In this document: positions 1 to 6,611 of the stretch, piece after piece
Layout: every line of letters begins with the position of its first letter
Numbering within the stretch: position 1 is the first letter of the stretch
Source of the DNA: Acidobacteriaceae bacterium
Lineage (GTDB): Bacteria > Acidobacteriota > Terriglobia > Terriglobales > Acidobacteriaceae
DNA length: 7,305 nucleotides
Assembly: GCA_003139975.1 (NCBI GenBank)
Contig: PLHN01000405.1
Coordinates: 5,430 to 12,734 of the forward strand
Direction: 5' to 3'
Made by a program: the position numbers and the translations under genes
Notes under the pieces: model-generated
The model's input: only the letters and a program-made list of their open reading frames with translations
Told to the model about the DNA's origin: nothing
The model's database searches: none

Positions 1-567
1 ATCATCACCTACGATGAGACCGATGGCCTTTACGACCACACCGTTCCGCAGATCCGCAACTTCGATGCACTGGGCTATGCGCTCGATCAGGGGCCGCGCA
101 TCCCTGCCATCGTGGTCTCGCCCTATTCCCTGGTGCACGGAATTTCGCACGAAGCCTCGGAACACGGCTCGGTCATCAAGTTCATCGACCAGCTCTTCAA
201 CCTGACTCCGCTGGCGGACCTGCCGGACGAAGCCAAGGCCATGAAACTCGGTAAGACCCTGTTCGGGCAATCGAACCTTGGGCCCACCGACGGCGCGAAC
301 ACCAAGATCGGCGCCTTGTTCTCCGCCTTTGACTTTGGGCGGCTGCAGCAGGGATCCGCTGGGGCGCTTCCGCCAAGCTACGCGATGATCAACCCGACTG
401 ACATTACGAGCCTGCCTCACTGGGGCGCGAATGGATGCCGCATCCTGAGTATCAATCCGACCGATTACCAGAACGGAGTATTGGTCGATCCGGCTCCGGC
501 GGACTTCAACCCGCGGCCGAGTTCAAACCCCGGTCTGCCGACCACACCCGGCTGGCCAACTAACTAA
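1..567 (+). CDS. Phosphoesterase family protein (phospholipase C / acid phosphatase type), C-terminal part
   Basis: The frame is open from base 1 to the TAA at 565-567, giving 188 residues of a gene that begins outside the window. Near the left edge it carries YDETDGLYDH (window residues 4-13). It then has a G-P-R-I-P-A-I-V-V-S-P-Y-S block (about 31-43) and an S-H-E-A-S-E-H-G-S-V-I-K-F-I block (about 49-62). These are the conserved C-terminal blocks of the phosphoesterase family that includes phospholipase C and AcpA-type acid phosphatases. In that family the acidic pair of the YDE motif helps bind the active-site metal. Members are usually exported and hydrolyse phosphoesters outside the cytoplasmic membrane, but the signal peptide and N-terminal catalytic residues are not in the window. 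The last 25 or so residues are rich in proline and asparagine and look like a disordered tail. The substrate cannot be told from this part. A strong terminator follows directly. Confidence 0.85.
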   Translation: MITYDETDGLYDHTVPQIRNFDALGYALDQGPRIPAIVVSPYSLVHGISHEASEHGSVIKFIDQLFNLTPLADLPDEAKAMKLGKTLFGQSNLGPTDGANTKIGALFSAFDFGRLQQGSAGALPPSYAMINPTDITSLPHWGANGCRILSINPTDYQNGVLVDPAPADFNPRPSSNPGLPTTPGWPTN

Positions 568-579
568 CTTCTCCGTGGT

Positions 580-617
580 GGAGGGCGATCGGATCTTTTG
601 TCCGGTTGCCCTTCTTT
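580..617 (+). terminator. Intrinsic terminator after the phosphoesterase gene
   Basis: The arms 580-593 and 601-614 pair over 14 consecutive positions, three of them G-U, around a 7-nt loop (TCTTTTG, 594-600). The core is GGGC pairing with GCCC. The T-rich run TTCTTT (612-617) overlaps the base of the stem and then breaks at a C, so the U-tract is short and imperfect. The hairpin starts 13 nt after the stop codon. No T-run follows on the opposite strand, so it should act on rightward transcription. It separates the phosphoesterase transcript from the binding-protein gene. Confidence 0.75.
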
Positions 618-674
618 CACGTCAGTATTGCGGCACGTAGGCAGGAATCGGTTCGGCAGAAACAACCGTTAAAT

Positions 675-678
675 GGAG
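675..678 (+). promoter_or_regulatory. Probable ribosome binding site of the amino-acid-binding protein gene
   Basis: GGAG lies 12 nt before the ATG at 691. The spacing is slightly long but usable. A second in-frame ATG at 700 has AGG immediately next to it, too close to act as a Shine-Dalgarno site. Starting at 691 also gives a complete signal peptide with positive residues at its N terminus. Confidence 0.5.
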
Positions 679-690
679 TGAACATCTTCT

Positions 691-1734
691 ATGCGAAGGA
701 TGCTTTTTTCGTTCGTCCTTTTTCTCGTTGTCATTCTCTTGGCCAATGTTGTTCCGGAAGCCCTCGCAGTCTCAAAGCCAACGTCAACAACCCTTAAAAA
801 GGTGCGCGCGGCCGGAACCGTATCCTGCGGTGTAGATACGGAAGAGCCGGAATGGACGCTGGCCGACGCACACGGAAATCACTCCGCTTTGGATAGCGAC
901 ATTTGTAAGGCTGTAGCAGTTGCCGTTCTCGGAGCGGATGCCAAGGCCACCATTAAATACTTTCGCGATGAAGCCAGCAGCTTGGCGGCGCTCAAGTCTG
1001 GGGCGATTGACCTGCTCGCAACCGCTTCCGTCAACTTCCGTAACGACAATGGCAGCTTCAGCTTCGCTCGCCCGATTTTCTATGACTTTCAGGGATTCCT
1101 GGTTGATAAGAGTTCAGGTATTACCTCGCCCAAGGATTTTGCCGGAAAGAAGGTTTGCTTTCTGACAGGAACGGAAATCGAGGCGCAGGTGAATAACTAC
1201 ATGGAGCGAGAGAAGATCAACTTTCTAAGAGCGCCATTTTCGGAAGAGGGCGAGATGGAAGCCGCCTTGGTCACGGGAAATTGTGCCGCCATCACGGCTG
1301 ACGTCTCACAGCTGGCCTATGAACGCATTGCCTTCAAACACCTGGCTCCGAAATACGTAATCATGCCTGACGTTGTAGCGAACGATCCGCTCGCTCCGGC
1401 GGTTCGTGCGGACGATCCGCAATGGCGTGCGATCATCGATTGGACGATGCAAGCTCTGATCCAGGCCGAGGAACTGGGAGTCACGCAGTCGAATGTAAAG
1501 GAAATGAGAAAGAGCGACGACATCGTCATCCGGCGACTGCTGGGCGCGCACCGCGGCTGGGGACAATTCCTCGGATTGGATGACGAGTGGGCCGGGCGCG
1601 CCATCGAGGCGGTTGGGAACTATGGCGAGTTGTTCGGGCGCGACTTGGGATCTGGATCTGCAATGAAACTGGACCGCGGCGTTAACAATCTCCGGAACCA
1701 CGGTGGCCTCATGTTTTCCGATCCAATCCGCTGA
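691..1734 (+). CDS. Periplasmic amino-acid-binding protein, AapJ/BztA-like (SBP family 3)
   Basis: 347 residues, with an Arg-rich start, a hydrophobic stretch (about 5-22) and an ALA end near residue 26 that looks like a signal peptidase I site. There is no lipobox cysteine. The mature part follows solute-binding protein family 3, closest from memory to general L-amino-acid binding proteins AapJ/BztA. Matching blocks are SCGVD (45-49), D-x-D-I-C-K-A-V-A (68-76), VCFLTGTE (155-162), Q-A-L-I-Q-A-E-E-L-G-V-T-Q (254-266), AVGNYGELF (307-315) and a closing G-G-L-M-F-S-D-P-I-R. Cysteines 46, 72, 156 and 198 sit where that family has them. Such proteins deliver amino acids to an ABC permease, but no permease or ATPase gene adjoins this one: a terminator lies upstream and kdsB downstream. 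The loop after I-D-L-L (107-110) differs from the T-T-W-T-type loop I recall for AapJ and looks about two residues shorter, so specificity is uncertain. Confidence 0.88.
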   Translation: MRRMLFSFVLFLVVILLANVVPEALAVSKPTSTTLKKVRAAGTVSCGVDTEEPEWTLADAHGNHSALDSDICKAVAVAVLGADAKATIKYFRDEASSLAALKSGAIDLLATASVNFRNDNGSFSFARPIFYDFQGFLVDKSSGITSPKDFAGKKVCFLTGTEIEAQVNNYMEREKINFLRAPFSEEGEMEAALVTGNCAAITADVSQLAYERIAFKHLAPKYVIMPDVVANDPLAPAVRADDPQWRAIIDWTMQALIQAEELGVTQSNVKEMRKSDDIVIRRLLGAHRGWGQFLGLDDEWAGRAIEAVGNYGELFGRDLGSGSAMKLDRGVNNLRNHGGLMFSDPIR

Positions 1735-1827
1735 AGGATATGTCGCCGCTTTGAAAGGGCGCGGCACGACGCTCGCCTCGCAAGGAATCGAGTTTGCAAC
1801 CGAACCGCCCCGTGCGAAACTGTCTGC

Positions 1828-2553
1828 ATGAAAGTCGTCGCTGTGATTCCAGCACGGCTGGCTTCGACGCGCCTGCCGCGCAAAATGCTGCGCGAAATTG
1901 CCGGCGTGCCGCTGATCGCCTGGGTGTACCGCGCTGTCGAACGTTGCCAGTCGCTCGACGAGGTTGTGGTGGCCACCGATTCGGACGAGATTTTACGCTG
2001 CTGCCAAAAGCGTGGCATCTCCGTGCGCATGACGTCTCCCACTCATCGCTCGGGCACTGAGCGCGCGCACGAAATCTCGGGCGCACTCGCAGCGGACGTT
2101 TATCTGAATATCCAGGGCGACGAACCTCTTACACGCCCGGAACACATTGCAAGCCTGCTGGCCTTGATGCAAATGCCCGGGATCGAGGTAGGCACGCTGA
2201 AAACGCTCGCCGCCGAAGTGGACATCAATAATCCGGGCGCCGTAAAGGTTGTGACCGACACCTCCGGCAGAGCGCTGTATTTTTCGCGCGCCGCCATCCC
2301 GCACGATCGCGATGGCACTCACCCGCGCTACTACAAGCACCTTGGACTCTATGCGCACACAAAAAACGCGCTGGACAGATTCGTCCGCTGGCCCGAGTCC
2401 TCACTCGAACGCGTCGAACGGCTTGAGCAATTACGATTCCTGGAGAATGGCGTCCCCATCTATGTCGCCGAAACGCCGTTCGACACCGTGGGTGTCGATA
2501 CCGAAGAGGACCTGTGCCGGGTGGAAGAAATCCTGCAAAAAGAGAAGAAGTAG
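1828..2553 (+). CDS. kdsB: 3-deoxy-manno-octulosonate cytidylyltransferase (CMP-Kdo synthetase)
   Basis: Activates Kdo with CTP to give CMP-Kdo and pyrophosphate in the cytoplasm, the sugar donor for the lipopolysaccharide inner core. The 241 residues match the usual length of about 245-250. Family motifs appear in order: IPARLASTRLPRK at residues 7-19 (nucleotide-binding loop), SGTERAHE (75-82), NIQGDEP, ALYFSRAAIPHDRD, H-L-G-L-Y, LERVERLEQLRFLE and G-V-D-T-E-E-D-L. The loop reads RLPRK where E. coli has RLPGK; the basic Lys is kept. The ATG at 1828 is chosen because MKVVAVIPAR is the standard family N terminus. No Shine-Dalgarno sequence is visible just before it, and no in-frame upstream ATG was found back to the stop at 1732. 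It lies 93 bp after the binding-protein gene, with no other Kdo gene in the window. Confidence 0.96.
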   Translation: MKVVAVIPARLASTRLPRKMLREIAGVPLIAWVYRAVERCQSLDEVVVATDSDEILRCCQKRGISVRMTSPTHRSGTERAHEISGALAADVYLNIQGDEPLTRPEHIASLLALMQMPGIEVGTLKTLAAEVDINNPGAVKVVTDTSGRALYFSRAAIPHDRDGTHPRYYKHLGLYAHTKNALDRFVRWPESSLERVERLEQLRFLENGVPIYVAETPFDTVGVDTEEDLCRVEEILQKEKK

Positions 2554-2616
2554 ACGCCGGATTTCAGAGGCAAGCGTGAAGTTGACCGACATCTTTTAGC
2601 GCCCTCCGAGATAGTG

Positions 2617-2622
2617 GATAAT
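2617..2622 (+). promoter_or_regulatory. Possible -10 element upstream of the kinase gene
   Basis: GATAAT lies in the 113-bp gap between kdsB and the kinase ATG and resembles the sigma-70 TATAAT box. It would give a leader of roughly 35-40 nt. A consensus -35 box is not present at 17 nt; a TTGACC at 2582-2587 is too far away (29 nt) to pair with it. This is a weak prediction. Confidence 0.25.
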
Positions 2623-2651
2623 CTTTAACCAAGGGCTTACGACGCCTATTG

Positions 2652-2656
2652 TAGGA
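2652..2656 (+). promoter_or_regulatory. Probable ribosome binding site of the kinase gene
   Basis: TAGGA ends 10 nt before the ATG at 2667 and matches the anti-Shine-Dalgarno core. It supports 2667 as the start, as does the conserved N-terminal module that begins within ten residues of it. Confidence 0.5.
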
Positions 2657-2666
2657 TTGCGTAGTC

Positions 2667-5354
2667 ATGGGGTCTTCATCGGAAGGTTGGCGAAAGGTCG
2701 AGACCTTGTTTCATGAGGCTCTCGAAATGACGCCGGAGGCGCGCTCGGCGTTCCTCGACGAAAAATGTACGGGCGATGCCCTGCTGCGACAGGAAGTCGA
2801 ATCCCTGCTGGCTTCCGCCGGACAACCGCTGGACTTCCTGCAAAAGCCGGTGCTGGAAGCGGCAAACCGCATGATCGTGGACGACCGGCACAAGACGATT
2901 GCTGCCGGTACGCAACTGGACCATTACAAAATCATTTCCCGGCTGGGCGCCGGCGGCATGGGCGAGGTCTACCTGGCGGAGGACACACGTCTACGCCGCA
3001 AGGTTGCGCTCAAGACGATTGCGCCCGAACTCACCCAGGATGAGCGCGGGCTGCGCCGTTTTGAACACGAGGCCCATGCGGCATCGGCCTTGAATCATCC
3101 CAACATCCTTACTATTTATGAATTCGGGCAGGCGGATGGAATGCGCTTTATTGCTTCCGAGTTCATCGAAGGTGTAACCCTGCGCCAGAAACTGTTTACC
3201 GGCAAGCTTGAACTGAACTCTGCGATTGACATCGCCATGCAGGTTGCGAGCGCTCTTGCCGCTGCGCACGATGGCGGAATTGTTCATCGCGACATCAAGC
3301 CAGAGAACGTCATTGTTCGCAAAGACGGAATTGTTAAGGTCCTCGATTTCGGAATCGCCAAGCTGGGTGAGTCGCGCGCCGGCGGAACACTCGTTTTGAA
3401 CGCTTCGACCTCCTCGATCAGCCAGCCGGGGATGGTACTGGGTACCGCAAAGTATATGTCGCCGGAGCAGGCACGGGGACTTGAGGTCGACGCGCGCAGC
3501 GACATTTTCAGCCTGGGATCGCTGATTTATGAGTTGGTCACCGGAAAGACCGCGTTCGACGGCAAGACCACCAGTGACGTGATCGCGGAAATCCTGAAGG
3601 CCGAGCCTCCCGCGCCGGTTGAGTTTGCGCCCGATCTGCCCTACGAGGTCGAGCGGATCATCAGCAAGGCGTTGCGCAAAGACCGTGCGACTCGCTATCA
3701 ATCGGTACGAGACTTGCTGATTGACCTCCAGGACTTCAAGAAGGAGTGGGAGTTTCAAGCCAAGCTGCAGGGCGCGGCAAATCCCGAGGGCGCCAAGACG
3801 GGATCGGGGTGGCGGACGCCGGCGCGCGGTGCGGCCCTCACCCCGGCCGCGGGAAGACGCATTCCAGACCAGAAGTGGCTATGGGCCGCTCTGGCCGCCT
3901 TGTTAGTGGTGGTGGGCGGCTTTTCTGCGTACTTTGTTCGGAAGTCGAGTATCGCGGCCACCTCGGCGCATCCCCGCAGCCTGGCGGTCCTGCCTTTCAG
4001 AAACCTGAAACAGGATGCGGAGACCGACTTCCTCGGATTTTCACTGGCGGACGAAATTATCACCAAGCTCAGCTATGTCAATACGCTCACGCTTCGGCCG
4101 TCCTCTTCCATCGATAAGTATCGCAACCAGATTATCGACCCGAAAAAAGTGGCCGCCGATTTGAACGTGGATACGTTGCTGACGGGCAGCTTCATCAAAG
4201 ACGGCGACGACCTCAGGATCAGCACTCAGCTGATCGATGTGAAACCGGACAGAATTTTGTGGCGGGAAACCATCGATGTGAAGTACGACAAGTTGCTGAC
4301 CGTGCAAGATCGCGTCTCGCAACAGATCATTAAGGAATTGGAGCTGAGCCTTTCGCCCGCGGAAGCCGCGAACCTCAAGCCCGAAAAGCCGATCAGCGCC
4401 CTGGCTTACGAGTACTATCTGCGCGGCATCGACCTTTATTCGCTCAATCAGTTCGCTTCCGCGATCGGGATGCTGGAGAAGTCGACCTCGATTGAACCGA
4501 ACTATGCGCCCGCGTGGGCCCATCTGGGGCGGGCATACACCACCAAAGCGTCGCTCCAGTTCGGCGGGCGCGAGGACTACGGCAAGGCGCAGGCTGCCTA
4601 TGAGAAGGCCATTGCCGTAAACCCCGCACTGGTCGAGCCGCGAATTTATTTGTCGAACTTGTTTACCGACACCGGCCGGGTGGAGCAGGCGGTGCCTTTA
4701 TTACGGTCGGCTCTGCGCGACAGTCCGAACAACGCCGAAGCGCACTGGGAACTTGGCTATGCGTATCGCTTCGGCGGCATGCTGGAGGAATCGCTGGCCG
4801 AGTGCGAAAAAGCGCGCCAGAACAATCCTCAGGTCAAAATCAACAGTTCCGCGATGAACAGTTATTTGTACCTGGGCGAATACGACAGGTTTTTGCAAAG
4901 CCTGCCGGCCACCGACTCTGCCTACATCCTCTTCTACCGCGGCCTTGGCGAGTACTACGCGAACCGCCGCGACCAGGCGGCACACGAGTTCGACCGCGCG
5001 TATGAAACAGATCCCTCGTTGCTCCCGGCAACGGTGGGGAAAGCGATTAGCTACTCAATTAAGCACAACAACGCCGAGGGTTTGAAGCTTCTGAAGCAAA
5101 CCGAAGGCAAGATTGAAGAACGCGGTGTAAGCGACGCTGAGGGACTTTACAAGGTGGCACAGGCCTATGCCGTGTTGGGCGACAAGGCGTCCGCGTTGCA
5201 CATGCTGCGTCACAGCATCGGGGGCGGATTCTTCTGCTATCCCTACTTCGTGCGCGATCCCCTCCTGCAGAATCTTCGCAACGAACCGGAATTCCAGAGC
5301 ATCATCGATCAAGCCCGCCAGCGCCACGAGCAGTTCAAAACCACGTTCTTCTAA
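2667..5354 (+). CDS. Transmembrane Ser/Thr protein kinase with TolB-like and TPR domains
   Basis: 895 residues. Residues 8-50 form the W-x-x-V-x-x-L-F / L-L-R-Q-E-V-E-S-L-L module common before acidobacterial kinases. The PknB-type kinase (about 87-355) looks active: glycine loop LGAGGMGEV (93-101), ATP lysine K116, helix-C E135, HRDIKPEN with catalytic D209, DFG at 227-229, and MSPE (264-267) in place of APE. The activation segment has a long Ser/Thr-rich stretch (241-260) that could hold autophosphorylation sites. After a Gly/Pro/Arg-rich linker comes one membrane helix (about 404-424). A TolB-like domain follows (S-L-A-V-L-P-F from 438 to about 565), then at least four TPRs (579-722) and weaker repeats to about 850. 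The C terminus has the block PYFVRDPLLQNLRNEPEF (859-876), frequent in TolB-TPR proteins. By topology the kinase is cytoplasmic and the TPR region periplasmic, suggesting signal sensing or scaffolding. The ligand and substrates are unknown. Its stop codon interlocks with that of the opposing protease gene. Confidence 0.93.
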   Translation: MGSSSEGWRKVETLFHEALEMTPEARSAFLDEKCTGDALLRQEVESLLASAGQPLDFLQKPVLEAANRMIVDDRHKTIAAGTQLDHYKIISRLGAGGMGEVYLAEDTRLRRKVALKTIAPELTQDERGLRRFEHEAHAASALNHPNILTIYEFGQADGMRFIASEFIEGVTLRQKLFTGKLELNSAIDIAMQVASALAAAHDGGIVHRDIKPENVIVRKDGIVKVLDFGIAKLGESRAGGTLVLNASTSSISQPGMVLGTAKYMSPEQARGLEVDARSDIFSLGSLIYELVTGKTAFDGKTTSDVIAEILKAEPPAPVEFAPDLPYEVERIISKALRKDRATRYQSVRDLLIDLQDFKKEWEFQAKLQGAANPEGAKTGSGWRTPARGAALTPAAGRRIPDQKWLWAALAALLVVVGGFSAYFVRKSSIAATSAHPRSLAVLPFRNLKQDAETDFLGFSLADEIITKLSYVNTLTLRPSSSIDKYRNQIIDPKKVAADLNVDTLLTGSFIKDGDDLRISTQLIDVKPDRILWRETIDVKYDKLLTVQDRVSQQIIKELELSLSPAEAANLKPEKPISALAYEYYLRGIDLYSLNQFASAIGMLEKSTSIEPNYAPAWAHLGRAYTTKASLQFGGREDYGKAQAAYEKAIAVNPALVEPRIYLSNLFTDTGRVEQAVPLLRSALRDSPNNAEAHWELGYAYRFGGMLEESLAECEKARQNNPQVKINSSAMNSYLYLGEYDRFLQSLPATDSAYILFYRGLGEYYANRRDQAAHEFDRAYETDPSLLPATVGKAISYSIKHNNAEGLKLLKQTEGKIEERGVSDAEGLYKVAQAYAVLGDKASALHMLRHSIGGGFFCYPYFVRDPLLQNLRNEPEFQSIIDQARQRHEQFKTTFF

Positions 5355-6490
5355 TGCGCCCGGGCCCATCCCTCCGCTGCCGCCACGCGCTTCGCAATTG
5401 CCGGATGCGAATGAAAGAGCCACTCTACCCAGCGCGCCGGCTCCTTCTCGGCCAGGTTCTGCTCGGCGAGCTTGCTCATTGAAGAAATAAAAGGCTCCAC
5501 GCTGGCCACGGATTCAAAACAGTATCGGTCAGCCTGCCGCTCATTGAAACGCGAATAAGCATTGAGCGCCGGCATCAACAAGAATGAAAGTACCGTCGAA
5601 ACCAGAATCAGAAGCGGAAAGTTTGCGAAGTCGGACATGGTTTCGAACAAGTGACGCCGTTCCACCGCATAGCGGAGAACTTCGTTCGCCAGCCAGAAAC
5701 CACCGAAAGTGATACCGGCTTGCACCAGAATGCTCTTAAGGATGTGCTTGTGCACGTGATGTCCAAGTTCATGCGCCAGAACCGCCTCGATCTCGTCGTC
5801 GGAGTAGTTATCGAGCAGGGTATCGGCGAGAATAATGCGCCGGGTCGTTCCCAGCCCCGTAAGCGCGGCATTCGCCTTCTTGCTCTTTTCCGAGAGATGC
5901 CAGCGGTAAACGCCGCGTACGCGGGTTCCCGCCCGCTCGCTCAATACAGTCAGCCGCCTCTTCAGCTCTTCGTTTTCGAGAGGCTCGAATTTGTAAAAAA
6001 TTGGGAAAAGCACAACGGGTGCAAGTTGAGCCAGCAAGACGATCAGCCCCAGAAACACAGCCCACGCAATCAGCCACCAGTATTGCGGGACGTGCCGCAA
6101 CAACGAGTAAATCAGCTCCACCGCAATCGTGGCCAGCATCAGCCCCACTAGCATGCTCTTGAATTCATCCCAGAGCCACGAACGCAACCGTTGATTCGAA
6201 AGGTGGAAGCGGTGCTCCAGCCGGAATCCGTAATAGTCGAGGGGCAGCCCGATCACCTTGCTGATTAGCATCAGCATGAGGACGTAGAGAAATACGGCGA
6301 ACGTATAGTTCTGCGACGCGCCCCGAAGGGCCAGATCGCGCAGGGTTCCGGTCCAACCGGTTGCGAGTAACACAATCAGCAGGCCTAGCCCGAGCGCAAA
6401 ATCGCCCACACCCATCCACCGCTTGATGCGGTTGTAGCGGCGCGACTCGGCCGAATCGGCAGGCACCGGCATGGTTTCCGTTTCGATCAT
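5351..6490 (-). CDS. Ste24-type M48 zinc metalloprotease, integral membrane
   Basis: 379 residues. The zinc site is HELGH (H240, E241, H244), with the third ligand E317 in NERQAD, the Ste24 version of the E-x-x-x-D motif. The Ste24 N-terminal block is present as Y-Y-G-F-R-L-E-H-R-F-H-L-S (86-98), and FHSHPAIAKRV (359-369) matches the family's late H-P segment. Hydrophobic helices lie near 28-46, 62-82, 110-131, 138-165, 250-272 and 288-308, fitting a multi-pass protein of the inner membrane. Eukaryotic Ste24 cleaves prenylated CAAX proteins; bacterial relatives are thought to process or degrade membrane proteins, and the substrate here is unknown. The ATG at 6490 has only a weak GGGG upstream. 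An ATG at residue 7 (6472) is preceded by GGAA and is a possible alternative start. The gene lies 121 bp after the phosphohexomutase on the same strand and overlaps the kinase gene by 4 nt at its end. Confidence 0.94.
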   Translation of the reverse strand: MIETETMPVPADSAESRRYNRIKRWMGVGDFALGLGLLIVLLATGWTGTLRDLALRGASQNYTFAVFLYVLMLMLISKVIGLPLDYYGFRLEHRFHLSNQRLRSWLWDEFKSMLVGLMLATIAVELIYSLLRHVPQYWWLIAWAVFLGLIVLLAQLAPVVLFPIFYKFEPLENEELKRRLTVLSERAGTRVRGVYRWHLSEKSKKANAALTGLGTTRRIILADTLLDNYSDDEIEAVLAHELGHHVHKHILKSILVQAGITFGGFWLANEVLRYAVERRHLFETMSDFANFPLLILVSTVLSFLLMPALNAYSRFNERQADRYCFESVASVEPFISSMSKLAEQNLAEKEPARWVEWLFHSHPAIAKRVAAAEGWARAH

Positions 6491-6507
6491 GACCCCGAAG
6501 TGTTGTT

Positions 6508-6513
6508 ATTATC
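6508..6513 (-). promoter_or_regulatory. Possible -10 element upstream of the M48 protease gene
   Basis: Read on the minus strand this is GATAAT, inside a locally AT-rich stretch (about 6497-6526), 17 nt before the ATG at 6490. No convincing -35 box lies 16-18 nt upstream. If used with the 6490 start, the leader would be very short (about 10 nt), which would favour the internal ATG at 6472. Weak prediction. Confidence 0.25.
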
Positions 6514-6575
6514 CTATCTTGTTTTGTGGGCGCACCAGACGCGAAAGTGTTGGAAACGAATGTCCGGTAAGCCAT

Positions 6576-6594
6576 GATCAAAGCGCGTTTGATC
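6576..6594. repeat. Perfect 7-bp inverted repeat between the mutase and protease genes
   Basis: GATCAAA (6576-6582) and TTTGATC (6588-6594) are exact reverse complements around GCGCG. The element sits 17 nt beyond the mutase stop codon. It could fold as an RNA hairpin at the mutase 3' end, or be a palindromic protein-binding site upstream of the protease. No T-run follows it on either strand, so it is not a standard intrinsic terminator. Confidence 0.6.
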
Positions 6595-6611
6595 CCGGTA
6601 CAAGCCCGCAA

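Noticed and set aside
606..797. Small plus-strand frame spanning the gap before the binding-protein gene
   Set aside because: It overlaps the terminator and the signal-peptide coding region in another frame, with no ribosome binding site or motif.
1745..1765. GCCGC...GCGGC pairing after the binding-protein gene, considered as a terminator
   Set aside because: The stem is only 5 bp with an 11-nt loop and no T-run follows.
1306..1767. 153-codon minus-strand frame opposite the binding-protein gene
   Set aside because: The plus-strand gene matches a known family along its full length; the antisense product has no recognisable features.
2602..2636. GCCCT...AGGGC pairing in the gap before the kinase gene
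   Set aside because: Five pairs across a 25-nt loop are too weak to support a terminator or regulatory hairpin.
2991..3758. Long open frame (255 codons) on the minus strand inside the kinase gene
   Set aside because: It is antisense to the well-supported kinase domain, its translation shows no recognisable motif, and long antisense frames are expected in GC-rich coding sequence.
4041..4523. 160-codon open frame on the minus strand under the TolB-like region
   Set aside because: It is a frame shadow of the kinase gene with no motif and no independent start signal.
5358..5367. GC palindrome GCCCGGGC plus GGGCCC just after the kinase stop, considered as a terminator
   Set aside because: It has no loop and no T-run, and it lies in codons for the conserved protease C terminus; it is probably a chance GC-rich stretch.
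5651..6151. 166-codon plus-strand frame opposite the M48 protease
   Set aside because: It is antisense to the HELGH-containing coding region and has no domain signature.
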